Shown here piece by piece: positions 1-6,589 of a stretch of 27,759 nt of DNA. A model generated the notes under the pieces. It did not search any database and was not told the origin of the DNA. It worked only from the letters and a program-made list of their open reading frames with translations. The translations under genes were made by a program, and so were the position numbers. Positions within the stretch are counted from its first letter, which is position 1, and each line of letters opens with the position of its first letter. The stretch comes from a virus, in the IMG/VR virus record IMGVR_UViG_3300030382_002058, positions 1 through 27,759 of that record; one strand, 5' to 3'.

Positions 1-12
1 TCAGAAGTTTTA

Positions 13-20
13 TACATTTG
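13..20 (+). promoter_or_regulatory. -7 element of the left-end rightward promoter
   Basis: TACATTTG matches the Bacteroidota -7 consensus TAnnTTTG. It sits about 50 bp before the first ATG, so it probably drives the rightward replication block. The -33 element would lie left of base 1, outside the window, so only half of the promoter can be seen. Confidence 0.5.
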
Positions 21-72
21 TTGAAAGTGAAAGCAAAATAACTAATCTAATCTCAAAAAAACAAAAACAGTT

Positions 73-339
73 ATGGAAGAACATTTAGCTAAATCAGTAA
101 AGCCATTTATAATTAGTGGTTGGAATTTAAACAACGATGAAAAATGTATAGATGCTAATGTATCGTTTGCATATTTCCCTAAAGAATTTAAAAAAGAAAC
201 ACCGCCAAGAGTAAGGTTTGAATTAATCTTTTGGAATGGCAGGATTCAGAATCGTTTAAATTGCAGTAAACCATTTGTAGAAATGGTAGATTGTATAACA
301 GAACAACTATATTTAAAAGCGTTATCAGCTAATATATAG
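73..339 (+). CDS. hypothetical protein, first gene of early block
   Basis: This 88-aa protein is not recognised. It has a mixed alpha/beta look, with aromatic-rich strands in the middle (FELIFWNG at about residues 49-56) and no membrane segment. The ATG follows an A-rich leader (AAACAAAAACAGTT) without a Shine-Dalgarno site, as is usual in Bacteroidota. It is the first gene after the promoter at 13-20 and precedes a 150-bp gap and the recombination/replication genes, so a role in early takeover or replication is likely only by position. Confidence 0.6.
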   Translation: MEEHLAKSVKPFIISGWNLNNDEKCIDANVSFAYFPKEFKKETPPRVRFELIFWNGRIQNRLNCSKPFVEMVDCITEQLYLKALSANI

Positions 340-489
340 GTAACAAAAACAAACTCAAACACTCAAAATAGCCTTATATGACTATACGTGGGTTAAGGTT
401 GGGTCAATAGTGAAAGTTCCATTTTGGGCGGTCTAGGTATTAGGAAAACATACCACCCCACCCCTTTAACAAGTAAATTAAAACAAATT
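340..489 (+). other. 150-bp intergenic leader
   Basis: No convincing gene is present. An in-frame TTG at 424 would extend the next gene, but the ATG at 490 is preferred because the extension is G/C-rich and has no leader. Small dyads can be drawn: CCTTA (372-376) with TAAGG (394-398), and GGTAT (436-440) with ATACC (450-454), within a stretch that is G-rich on the left and C-rich on the right. This could be a structured 5' leader of the 490 gene, but the evidence is weak. Confidence 0.3.
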
Positions 490-981
490 ATGAAAGGACA
501 TTGGAAAAAACAATTTAACTACGATTATCTAGGGTCTTACTCTTTAGATGGTAAGAAAGAAGCTGTAGTGACTATCACTAAGCTAGATAACGACAAGGTA
601 ATAGGTCAGAAAGGTAGAGAAGAAGATTGCTTTGTGGTACACTTTAAGGAGTTTGACAAGCCGATGATATTAAATAGGACTAATTCTAAAGCTATTGAAA
701 AGGTAGCAGGTAGTGGATTGGTTCAGGATTGGCAAGGCACACAGGTTACCCTATATGTAGAGAAGGGTGTTAAGGCTTTCGGTGATGTTGTAGATGCTTT
801 AAGGATTAGAGATAAGAAGCCTAGTAAAGTAAAGATGGATGAAGAAATCTTTAAGCAGATGGAACACGCTATAGGTATTGGTAAGCACGTTCAGGTAGAA
901 AACGCTATGTCAAAGTATTATATGACTAAAGAGCAACAAGGGTCTTTAGAAGGTTTAATCTTTAAGAAAAAGAAAAAATGA
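490..981 (+). CDS. conserved-looking phage early protein, possibly recombination-associated
   Basis: The 163-aa protein starts with MKGHWKKQF at ATG 490; a longer TTG-started reading from 424 is less likely. The N-terminal two thirds look beta-rich (SYSLDGKKEAVVTITKL near residues 15-31, later QGTQVTLYVEKGVKAFGDV). The last 50 residues look helical and end in a lysine run. I do not recognise a named family. Its place directly upstream of a RecE-like exonuclease is where a recombination partner or single-strand-binding protein would be expected, but no motif confirms that. Its stop overlaps the start of the next small ORF (ATGA). Confidence 0.7.
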   Translation: MKGHWKKQFNYDYLGSYSLDGKKEAVVTITKLDNDKVIGQKGREEDCFVVHFKEFDKPMILNRTNSKAIEKVAGSGLVQDWQGTQVTLYVEKGVKAFGDVVDALRIRDKKPSKVKMDEEIFKQMEHAIGIGKHVQVENAMSKYYMTKEQQGSLEGLIFKKKKK

Positions 982-1133
982 TAGAAATTATTTTGTTTTG
1001 GATTTTAAGTAAAGCACAAGCACCTTGGTATTTTACGGTGTTATTAGCAATACAGTTCATATACAAGTATGTACCTGCAACATTATCATTCTTAGCTTTA
1101 GTTGTAAAAAGGCTAGAAGAAAAAAAACTATAA
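978..1133 (+). CDS. small membrane protein (51 aa)
   Basis: This ORF begins in an ATGA overlap with the preceding gene, which suggests translational coupling, and it ends 3 bp before the exonuclease gene. The protein has a hydrophobic N-terminus (MIEIILFWIL) and a longer hydrophobic stretch at about residues 16-43 containing WYFTVLLAIQF and SFLALVV, followed by a basic/acidic tail (KRLEEKKL). One or two membrane helices are likely. No family is recognised. Tight packing between two clear genes supports it being real despite its size. Confidence 0.6.
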   Translation: MIEIILFWILSKAQAPWYFTVLLAIQFIYKYVPATLSFLALVVKRLEEKKL

Positions 1134-1136
1134 GTT

Positions 1137-1913
1137 ATGGAGCAGTTTAAATCAGATGAAGAATACTACGGTGATTGGGAATACACTACTAACTCTCAGT
1201 TAGGATATGTAAAGAAGTCACCTGCTTACTATTGGAAGATGCGTAATGGTGGTAAGTTAGATACACCTGCTTTAAGGTTTGGGGCATTGGTACATACATT
1301 GATATTAGAACCTGAAAAGTTTTCTGAATTATTCTTTGTGTTTGACCCTGATAAAAGACCTGATAAAGATAAGGGTATGACAGCTAAAGTAAATAAGGAG
1401 TGGAAGATAGCCTTAGAGAAAGATTGTAAGGAAGGGAAAAAATACCTTATGGCTTTGAAGGATTACGAATTAGCTTTATCTTTGAAACGTAAGTTGGAAT
1501 CATATCCTGAGATTAAAAACATCTTAGATAACTCAGAAAAGGAAGTCGCTAAGACTTGGATAGACTTCAACACTATGTCAAAGTGTAAAGGTAAAGCTGA
1601 TATGGTGGTATCGGGGGGTGATATGCTAGTAGATATTAAGACTACGGGTAAAGATGTTGCCGACTTCAAGAAAAGTGCTTACAGGTACGCTTATCATCGT
1701 CAAGCTGCATTCTATATGGATGGGTTTGGGGCAAAAGAGTTTGTATTTATTGTAATAGAAACAAACTCGCCATATCAGGTAGGAATCTTTAGATGTGGCG
1801 AACTATTCTTAGAGCAAGGTAGGCAAGAGTACATTGAATTATTAGAGAAAAGACAAAGGTATTGTGATACTTTTGAGAAAGCGAATAACCACATAATAAA
1901 CGAAGAATTATGA
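1137..1913 (+). CDS. PD-(D/E)XK exonuclease, RecE/DUF3799-like
   Basis: The 258-aa protein resembles the phage PD-(D/E)XK exonuclease group (DUF3799, RecE/lambda-exonuclease-like), which resects double-stranded ends for single-strand annealing recombination. Visible motifs are the N-terminal FGALVHTLILEPE (residues 48-60, with conserved H53), an acidic residue before the core (E136), D155 in KGKADMVV, the catalytic D-I-K at 166-168 (MLVDIKTTG), and the Q-motif helix YAYHRQAAFYMDG (about 185-196). Length is normal for the family. The ATG follows AACTATAAGTT. It overlaps the DnaA-like gene by ATGA, so recombination and replication functions appear to be one operon. Confidence 0.85.
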   Translation: MEQFKSDEEYYGDWEYTTNSQLGYVKKSPAYYWKMRNGGKLDTPALRFGALVHTLILEPEKFSELFFVFDPDKRPDKDKGMTAKVNKEWKIALEKDCKEGKKYLMALKDYELALSLKRKLESYPEIKNILDNSEKEVAKTWIDFNTMSKCKGKADMVVSGGDMLVDIKTTGKDVADFKKSAYRYAYHRQAAFYMDGFGAKEFVFIVIETNSPYQVGIFRCGELFLEQGRQEYIELLEKRQRYCDTFEKANNHIINEEL

Positions 1914-2326
1914 AAAGCAAATTTGTAACCCAATATGGGAAAGATAGATTAAGTAAGGGATTAACTTTGTGCGCAGAATATTGGAACGTGCCTAAAGAGT
2001 TGATATTAACAACATCTAGGTCAAGGCATATAATGAACGCTAGGCACTCTGTAAGATATTACTTATGTATGGGGAATGATTTAAATCTGTGTGAAATTGG
2101 CACATTAACTAACGGTGACCATACATCTGTTATACATTCACGTAAAGCGTTTGAGCAATACTGTGAGTACGAAGAAAATTTTAGAGCGTTGAGGCGAATA
2201 ATGAAGGGTGAGGTTGCTCACTTGACAGAAGTAAAAGAACGAAAAGATGTATCAGAAATCTTAAAGTTAGAAACTACAAATAAATCAAAAGCTAACCTAA
2301 TAATTGCGTATTATGGAAATAAATAG
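1910..2326 (+). CDS. DnaA domain IV-like DNA-binding protein
   Basis: The 138-aa protein carries the signature of the DNA-binding domain of DnaA. RSRHIMNARHSVRYYL (about residues 37-52) matches the sR.r.i..aRh...YL helix, and EIGTLTNGDHTSVIHSRKA (about 64-82) matches the eIG..fgg.DHtTVihs signature helix that contacts the DnaA box. The AAA+ ATPase domain of true DnaA is absent. The ORF is coupled to the exonuclease gene by ATGA and lies upstream of the helicase genes. It may mark the phage origin, compete with host DnaA, or act as a regulator; which one cannot be told from sequence. Confidence 0.8.
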   Translation: MKSKFVTQYGKDRLSKGLTLCAEYWNVPKELILTTSRSRHIMNARHSVRYYLCMGNDLNLCEIGTLTNGDHTSVIHSRKAFEQYCEYEENFRALRRIMKGEVAHLTEVKERKDVSEILKLETTNKSKANLIIAYYGNK

Positions 2327-2549
2327 AGTAGATGTAGCACACGAAGAAATTATGGAGCAATGCCAAGAGTATTTCTTGGTTTCCGCTGAGTTTCAGGGTG
2401 ATGATAGGTACATAACAAGGGCATTTGCAAACACCAATGGCGAACTTCTTAAAGAAATTTTATTAGAAGAAATGTTTAATTCGGAAATTTTTGCTACATT
2501 TGTCCTAGAAGTTGCAAACGATTATGAACAATTAAATTCAAAAAAATGA
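2313..2549 (+). CDS. hypothetical protein (78 aa)
   Basis: ATG 2313 (MEINRVDVAHEEIMEQ) lies inside the end of the DnaA-like gene and is preferred over a TTG at 2304. The protein is acidic, probably helical at both ends with a short central strand region (YITRAFANTNGELLKEI). No family is recognised. It ends in an ATGA overlap with the SSB-like gene, so the two are likely translated together. Confidence 0.6.
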   Translation: MEINRVDVAHEEIMEQCQEYFLVSAEFQGDDRYITRAFANTNGELLKEILLEEMFNSEIFATFVLEVANDYEQLNSKK

Positions 2550-2926
2550 GTAACAGTTTAGTATTACAAGGAGTTATCACTAAAATTAGTGAAGTACAAA
2601 CAGGAGAATCAAAAGCAGGTAAGTCTTGGAAAAAGATGGGGTTTGCTATAGAAACTTTAGGTGAGTACAACAAGACCGTTTATTTTACCGTTTTCGGTGA
2701 AGAAAAAGTAAACAACTTTCAGAAGTATAACAAGGTTGGTCAAGAAGTTGAAGTTAGCTTTAACGCAGAATCAAGAGAATACAATGAAAGATTTTATACA
2801 GACCTACAGGCTTGGAAAGTATATGTTCAGACAAGTTCTAGTGAATATGCTGAACAAGCAGAAACCTACCACGAAGTAGTGTCAGGTGAACAAAAAGCTG
2901 CTGCCGATGATGGTATGCCATTCTAA
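2546..2926 (+). CDS. DUF3127 family, SSB-like protein
   Basis: The 126-aa protein matches the Bacteroidota DUF3127 pattern: a strand with LVLQGVITKISEVQTGESKAGKSWKK (quoted in parts: residues about 5-17 and 18-30), then a YNKTVYFTVFGEE strand, then EVSFNAESREYNERFYTDLQAWKV, consistent with an OB-fold. The C-terminus is acidic and ends DDGMPF, resembling the DDIPF tip by which bacterial single-stranded DNA-binding proteins recruit partners. It probably coats single-stranded DNA in phage replication. The tip likeness is seen in sequence; the function is inferred from this and from the neighbouring replication genes. Confidence 0.75.
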   Translation: MSNSLVLQGVITKISEVQTGESKAGKSWKKMGFAIETLGEYNKTVYFTVFGEEKVNNFQKYNKVGQEVEVSFNAESREYNERFYTDLQAWKVYVQTSSSEYAEQAETYHEVVSGEQKAAADDGMPF

Positions 2927-2928
2927 AT

Positions 2929-2952
2929 TGATGGGGGCTTAGTCCCCCTTCA
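2929..2952 (+). terminator. hairpin after the SSB-like gene (weak terminator/attenuator)
   Basis: GGGGG (2933-2937) pairs with CCCCC (2944-2948) across a 6-nt loop just after the stop codon. The following bases TTCATTTACT are not a proper U-run, so this is more likely an mRNA-stabilising or attenuating hairpin than a strong terminator. No promoter is evident before the next gene at 2991. Confidence 0.4.
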
Positions 2953-2990
2953 TTTACTCTCTCTCTCAATTACAAATTAAATTAACTCAA

Positions 2991-3614
2991 ATGATGGCTA
3001 AAAGATTTACAGACACAGAAAAGTGGAACGAAGATTGGTTTTTAGACCTACCTACTAACCACAAATTGTTTTGGATTTATATATGTGATAACTGCAACCA
3101 CGCAGGTATATTCAAGCCAAATAAAAGAATGTTTGAATTATTAATCGGTGAAAAGATTAATTCTGATAACTTCATCAAAGACTTAAATTCAGATAAAGAT
3201 AGAATTATCGTGTTACCAAATGGTAGATGGTATCTAACAGGGTTCATTAAATTTCAATACGGTGAAACCTTAAACCCTAACAACAGGGTTCACAACTCTA
3301 TCTTAAATTTACTTCAACAGAACGATATTACATTCAATAACACCGTTCAATTAGAGTTAGGAGAAACATCTAAACCAACTCAAAAACCTACACCTGAATC
3401 ATTAGAAGAAGCACAAGAGTATTTTGTGTCAAAAGGTAGCAACAAAAAAGAGGCTGAGAAATTCTACAACTTTTACGGTTCTAAGGGTTGGAAAGTTGGC
3501 AAGTCCCCAATGAAAAACTGGAAGATGTCAGCATCTAATTGGATTTCTCGTAACACCCAACATATCCCTGATTCTAACTACTTAGGTAGCCAACTTAAAC
3601 AAATGGGTAAGTAG
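2991..3614 (+). CDS. phage replication protein / helicase-loader-like
   Basis: The 207-aa protein has the layout of phage replication initiators or helicase loaders. The N-terminal region looks like a winged helix (RFTDTEKWNEDWFLDLPTNH near residues 5-24; then TGFIKFQYG near 83-91). A low-complexity linker rich in T, P and Q follows near 125-137. A C-terminal domain with EAEKFYNFYGSKGWKVG and MKNWKMSASNWISR resembles the DnaT/DnaD-type tail that often binds DNA-helicase complexes. It is followed 2 bp later by the DnaB-like helicase, which supports a loader role. Either of two adjacent ATG codons (2991 or 2994) may be used. Confidence 0.65.
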   Translation: MMAKRFTDTEKWNEDWFLDLPTNHKLFWIYICDNCNHAGIFKPNKRMFELLIGEKINSDNFIKDLNSDKDRIIVLPNGRWYLTGFIKFQYGETLNPNNRVHNSILNLLQQNDITFNNTVQLELGETSKPTQKPTPESLEEAQEYFVSKGSNKKEAEKFYNFYGSKGWKVGKSPMKNWKMSASNWISRNTQHIPDSNYLGSQLKQMGK

Positions 3615-3616
3615 TT

Positions 3617-4552
3617 ATGAGTGGCTATAGAATTACATCACAGCAAGAGGTAGTTGACTACTGCAAAGGTATTTATCGTGATGGGTACACTAAGGGTCAA
3701 ACTACAGGAATCGAAGTATTAGATAAGCACTACACTTTTAGAAAGGGTGAATTAGATGTTATCACAGGTTTTGCTAATATCGGTAAGACTACAGCACAGT
3801 TGTTCTTTATGGTAATGTCAGCCAAATTATACGGTTGGAAATGGCTAATGTATTGCCCTGAGAACGAACCTGTAGGTGATTTAATGATTGATATTGCTGA
3901 AATGTATTGTGGTAAGACAGCAGACAAAGATTTCTCTAACCGAGTAGATGGTGATAGATACTTGGCTGCTATTAAATGGGCTTACGAGCATTTTACTGTG
4001 CTTACGTTTGATGAAACACCAACTGTTGAAGAAGTTTTATCAGCTTTTGATGACTATATGCAAGTTGCTCAGATAGATGGTTGCTCAATAGACCCTTTGA
4101 ATGACCTTAAATCAGGCAATTCTAAGCAGTCTAAATACGATTACTATTATGAGAGCCTAAGTAACATAAGAAGGTTCATTAAAAAGCACAAGGTTAAGTT
4201 CTACCTAGTCGTTCACCCTGCAACTGCAGCTACACGAAAACGAAATGAAGATGGTAGCCGACCTGCACCCAATATGAGTGATGTTGAATACGGTGGTATG
4301 TTCGGTAACAGGGCGGATAACTTCATTGTGTTTCACAGGAATCCACAAAGCGAAAATTGGAATCTAACAGAGGTACACATTCAGAAGGTTAAGTTTCAAA
4401 AGCTAGTAGGATTACCTACACCTGAATTAGAGCCAATAGGATTATTTTATAACTATTCTAAGCGAAGGTTTCAATACCTGAATCAAAACGGTAGTCTAAT
4501 AGACCCCATAGAGCAAGTAGATAATAAAGTTAAACCACATAATATTTTTTAG
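3617..4552 (+). CDS. DnaB-like replicative helicase (RecA-fold ATPase)
   Basis: The 311-aa protein is a RecA-fold ATPase of the DnaB C-terminal type. GFANIGKTT (residues 51-59) is the Walker A motif, MYCPENEP (about 78-85) supplies the post-Walker-A glutamate, CSIDPLNDL (about 155-163) is Walker B, and LVVHPATA is the sensor strand. A later segment with HIQKVKFQKLVGLPT matches the DnaB arginine-finger region. It lacks the N-terminal primase-binding domain of cellular DnaB, as many phage helicases do. Together with the loader-like gene just upstream it should unwind the phage replication fork. Confidence 0.8.
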   Translation: MSGYRITSQQEVVDYCKGIYRDGYTKGQTTGIEVLDKHYTFRKGELDVITGFANIGKTTAQLFFMVMSAKLYGWKWLMYCPENEPVGDLMIDIAEMYCGKTADKDFSNRVDGDRYLAAIKWAYEHFTVLTFDETPTVEEVLSAFDDYMQVAQIDGCSIDPLNDLKSGNSKQSKYDYYYESLSNIRRFIKKHKVKFYLVVHPATAATRKRNEDGSRPAPNMSDVEYGGMFGNRADNFIVFHRNPQSENWNLTEVHIQKVKFQKLVGLPTPELEPIGLFYNYSKRRFQYLNQNGSLIDPIEQVDNKVKPHNIF

Positions 4553-4554
4553 AT

Positions 4555-4890
4555 ATGGCAGATGAAATTACAATGAAAGCGATTCACCTACTTAGGGATG
4601 CAGACCCTAATATGGATGAAATTAATAGTATGGATAAGTTTTTAGCACATCAGAAGGAGATTGCTAAAATGACTGAACAATATGCTACATACGCTGACCA
4701 TCCACAAGCAGAACAGCTTAAAGAAAGGTTGAATGTTCTTACAGAATCAATGATGGCATTCACGTATATATATACTCAAATGATGGCATATAAACGTGAG
4801 AAACTATTAGCTGATGCAAGGGAATTAGAAATGGCAAATGCTGTTATAGAGTTGAAAAGTGAATTGGATATACTAACTAAAATTAAGTAA
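4555..4890 (+). CDS. hypothetical helical protein (111 aa)
   Basis: The protein is acidic and looks almost all helical, with heptad-like spacing over the second half (AYKREKLLADARELEMANA then VIELKSELDILTKIK). It starts 2 bp after the helicase stop. Its last residues (DILTKIK) resemble the end of the next protein (RILTKNK), and the matching DNA is a near-perfect 28-bp repeat at both gene junctions. No named family is recognised. Confidence 0.65.
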   Translation: MADEITMKAIHLLRDADPNMDEINSMDKFLAHQKEIAKMTEQYATYADHPQAEQLKERLNVLTESMMAFTYIYTQMMAYKREKLLADARELEMANAVIELKSELDILTKIK

Positions 4891-4897
4891 AAATGAA
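4870..4897 (+). repeat. direct repeat copy 1 at gene junction
   Basis: A 28-bp segment beginning ATACTAACTAAAA and running through the stop codon, the spacer AAAA and the next ATG is repeated at 5064-5091 with 27 of 28 bases identical. Each copy spans the end of one small gene and the start of the next. Confidence 0.8.
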
Positions 4898-5084
4898 CGA
4901 ACTAGAACGCATTTCAAATGAATTAGAATTAGCTACTAGAATTAGAAATATCGAAAGTAAGATGGGAGAGGTTACTCCATTACTAGACCAGTTAGCAGAT
5001 ATGATCGATGCTAAAGATGTTAATGTAACTAAACTAATAGCTATCGTAGATGAGTATAAGCGAATACTAACTAAAAATAAGTAA
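4893..5084 (+). CDS. hypothetical small coiled-coil protein (63 aa)
   Basis: The protein is short, acidic and helical (LERISNELELATRIRNIE; VNVTKLIAIVDEYKRILT). It lies between two genes with 2-bp gaps. The start region and end region sit in the two copies of a 28-bp direct repeat, suggesting that this gene or its neighbour arose by a local duplication. It shares only short terminal similarity with the preceding protein, so function is unknown. Confidence 0.6.
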   Translation: MNELERISNELELATRIRNIESKMGEVTPLLDQLADMIDAKDVNVTKLIAIVDEYKRILTKNK

Positions 5085-5091
5085 AAATGAA
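5064..5091 (+). repeat. direct repeat copy 2 at gene junction
   Basis: Second copy of the 28-bp repeat described at 4870-4897, 194 bp downstream, again covering a stop codon and the next ATG. Confidence 0.8.
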
Positions 5092-5521
5092 TGCAAGGGA
5101 ACTTGAATTAATGGAAAAATTCGCATCGGCATATAGCATTAAATGTATTCCTGCTGATGGTATGCACTCTAATTGGGATTTCGTAGCTGAACGCAAGGAT
5201 GGTGTAAAGTTTTATTGTGAAATGAAAAGTAGGAATTTTTGCTTTGACTTTGCACAAGAAAAATACCCCGAAGGTTTAATACTTGAAATGCACAAGTATG
5301 AAAGAATACTGAGAAGAAGTAAAAACGAGAAAGGGTCACAGGCTTTGTATATAAACTTCTTTATTGATGGTACTGTATTGGTACACAATTTGAATAAAAT
5401 AAAGATAGATAAGTGGTTTTGGAAAACACTACCTGAAACTACTGATTTTAATAAAAGGAGATTTGTTTACAAGTACATTACCTTTGTTAATTATGATAAG
5501 GGGAAACTTGTTTATATTTGA
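5087..5521 (+). CDS. putative PD-(D/E)XK nuclease-like protein
   Basis: The 144-aa protein has the spacing of a small PD-(D/E)XK fold: an N-terminal helix (ELELMEKFASAYS), then D31 in NWDFVA, then the E-x-K pair at about 45-47 (YCEMKSRN), followed by a helix (GLILEMHKYERILRRS) and strands (QALYINFFIDG). This order is typical of restriction-type and phage repair nucleases. I cannot name the family, and the call rests on the D...E-x-K pattern alone. It is the last gene before a strong terminator and closes the replication block. Confidence 0.55.
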   Translation: MNARELELMEKFASAYSIKCIPADGMHSNWDFVAERKDGVKFYCEMKSRNFCFDFAQEKYPEGLILEMHKYERILRRSKNEKGSQALYINFFIDGTVLVHNLNKIKIDKWFWKTLPETTDFNKRRFVYKYITFVNYDKGKLVYI

Positions 5522-5579
5522 ACATCGTTGTGATTTTTGAGAGTAATCATAGCTTTTGTTTTTCATTTGGTTAATTGGG

Positions 5580-5613
5580 AAAGGGGGAATCATTTTGATT
5601 CTTCCTTTTTTTT
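5580..5613 (+). terminator. Rho-independent terminator of replication operon
   Basis: GAATCA (5587-5592) pairs with TGATTC (5596-5601) over a TTT loop. The stem is extended outward by GGGG with TTCC and AAA with TTT, followed by a T-run ending at 5613. It is a strong intrinsic terminator 60 bp after the nuclease-like gene. Confidence 0.85.
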
Positions 5614-5624
5614 ATTTACATTTG
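5592..5624 (+). promoter_or_regulatory. rightward promoter overlapping the terminator
   Basis: ATTTTG (5592-5597) as -33, a 19-bp spacer and TACATTTG (5617-5624) as -7 fit the Bacteroidota promoter layout. The -33 element lies in the loop of the upstream terminator, so termination and re-initiation are packed into about 45 bp. It should drive the genes at 5649 and 5804. Confidence 0.65.
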
Positions 5625-5648
5625 TTTTTATTAACTAACTAAAACATT

Positions 5649-5807
5649 ATGACTAAGGAAAAAGCATTAGAAGAATGTATGAGTCAATATGTTAACCAAA
5701 AAATAATAGAGGAATTAAAAAACCTTCAAATTGGACTACCAACAGGTGTAGATGGTATGCATATGTATATTAGAATAAACAGGAGAATCAAAGAACTAAA
5801 ATTATGA
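5649..5807 (+). CDS. hypothetical protein (52 aa)
   Basis: MTKEKALEECMSQYV begins 25 bp after the promoter -7 element. The protein is helical and charged, with a C-terminal basic stretch (YIRINRRIKELKL). Its stop codon overlaps the next start (ATGA), so it is coupled to the MazG-like gene. No family is recognised. Confidence 0.55.
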   Translation: MTKEKALEECMSQYVNQKIIEELKNLQIGLPTGVDGMHMYIRINRRIKELKL

Positions 5808-6034
5808 GTAAGATAGAAGAAGAAGTTTGTTTTAAGATTTTAAAGCGTTCTGAGGTAGGTAAGGCTAAATATGGTACTACGATGGAGCGAAACGATTTAA
5901 GTCGCTTAGAGTGGCTAAAACACGCACAGGAAGAAGCAATGGATTTGTGTGTGTATTTAGAGAAGTTAATTAACGAAGAAGAAAGTAAGCCATTCACATA
6001 CGAATGGAACATAACGAAAGAAGGGGACAATTAG
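5804..6034 (+). CDS. small MazG-like / all-alpha NTP pyrophosphohydrolase-like protein
   Basis: The 76-aa protein contains the pattern KYGTTMERNDLSRLEWLKHAQEE (in parts: residues 22-33 and 34-44) followed by AMDLCVYLEKLI. This arrangement (KYG, R.DLS, EWL.HA.EE, MDL..YL) recurs in short phage proteins related to all-alpha NTP pyrophosphohydrolases, where the E-E-x-x-D residues bind metal. It may trim the nucleotide pool. The protein is shorter than a complete MazG domain, so activity is uncertain. A terminator hairpin begins within its last codons. Confidence 0.5.
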   Translation: MSKIEEEVCFKILKRSEVGKAKYGTTMERNDLSRLEWLKHAQEEAMDLCVYLEKLINEEESKPFTYEWNITKEGDN

Positions 6035-6050
6035 TCCCCCTTTTCATTTT
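6018..6050 (+). terminator. terminator between convergent operons
   Basis: GGGGAC (6023-6028) pairs with GTCCCC (6034-6039) over loop AATTA, followed by TTTTCATTTT. The stem covers the stop codon of the MazG-like gene. The complement also folds, and a leftward gene ends at 6073, so it may act in both directions. Confidence 0.75.
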
Positions 6051-6072
6051 AACCCCCTAAAATTTAATGTGA

Positions 6073-6345
6073 TTAGTTGTTAGAAATCCACAACTCTTTT
6101 CCTTCAAATCTAATTGACTTGATACTTGAAAGTTTAATAGTTCTGTAGCCCTTTTGTTGGGTGTCCCAAACAATGATGTTACCCTTTTTCTTAGGGTTAT
6201 ACTTTAACCCTTTTCCGTTTGTATGCTTTTGAACTCCAATACGACAATTCATAAATCGAATTGAACCGTTTGCCTTTCTGAAAGTAACTCCAAAGAATTT
6301 ACCCTTTGTTGATTCGATGATTGTGCTTAATAATGTTTCTTGCAT
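6073..6345 (-). CDS. SH3-like beta-barrel phage protein
   Basis: The 90-aa protein is beta-rich and basic. GKFFGVTFRKANGSIRFMNC (residues about 15-34) followed by a KYNPKKKGNIIVWD segment and KLSSIKSIRFEGKELWISNN resembles short phage proteins described as SH3 beta-barrel fold proteins, in which a 'kadGs.R.mnc' stretch recurs. Its biochemical role is unknown. Unlike its leftward neighbours it is alone between a terminator (6415-6445) and the convergent terminator, with its own promoter at 6374-6406, so it is probably an early gene and not part of the late operon. Confidence 0.6.
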   Translation of the reverse strand: MQETLLSTIIESTKGKFFGVTFRKANGSIRFMNCRIGVQKHTNGKGLKYNPKKKGNIIVWDTQQKGYRTIKLSSIKSIRFEGKELWISNN

Positions 6346-6373
6346 AATTATGAGTGTTTTGGTTAATTATACT

Positions 6374-6406
6374 CAAATATAAGTAAACATTTGTTAATAA
6401 CCTAAT
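6374..6406 (-). promoter_or_regulatory. leftward promoter with palindrome in spacer
   Basis: On the minus strand ATTAGG (6401-6406), a 19-bp spacer and TATATTTG (6374-6381) form a Bacteroidota-type promoter 29 bp before the ATG at 6345. Spacer positions 5-16 read TAACA-AA-TGTTT, nearly the same palindrome found at the same place in the promoter at 24640-24672. Confidence 0.7.
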
Positions 6407-6414
6407 CCTAGGAC

Positions 6415-6445
6415 AAAAAAAAAGGATAAAATTAATTATCCCTTT
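6415..6445 (-). terminator. terminator of the leftward late operon
   Basis: On the minus strand AAAGGGATAA pairs with TTATCCTTT over a 6-nt loop, with one G-U pair, and runs straight into nine Ts. It follows the 45-aa ORF ending at 6452 and ends transcription of the lysis/nuclease genes just before the SH3-like gene promoter. Confidence 0.85.
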
Positions 6446-6451
6446 GATACT

Positions 6452-6589
6452 CTAACTTCCACAAGCCTCACAATCTTCATCTTCAATGCCACAGGTTTCA
6501 GGTTGCTCTTGTTCTGTTAAGTCTTGAATCCAACTACCAAACACATCTTCGGCTATTTCTTCGGGTGTTTTGTCTTTTCTTTTATCCAT
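6452..6589 (-). CDS. small acidic cysteine-containing protein (45 aa)
   Basis: MDKRKDKTPEEIAEDVFGSW starts inside the end of the endonuclease I gene (37-bp overlap) and is very acidic, ending TCGIEDEDCEACGS with three cysteines in the last 13 residues. The overlap and the terminator placed 7 bp after its stop support expression. The C-x6-C-x2-C cluster could bind a metal. No family is recognised. Confidence 0.5.
   Translation of the reverse strand: MDKRKDKTPEEIAEDVFGSWIQDLTEQEQPETCGIEDEDCEACGS

Noticed and set aside
424-489. Upstream TTG extension of the 163-aa protein
   Set aside because: The added residues (MGGLGIRKTYHPT...) fall in G/C-rich DNA with no A/T-rich leader; ATG 490 with the leader TTAAAACAAATT fits the other starts.
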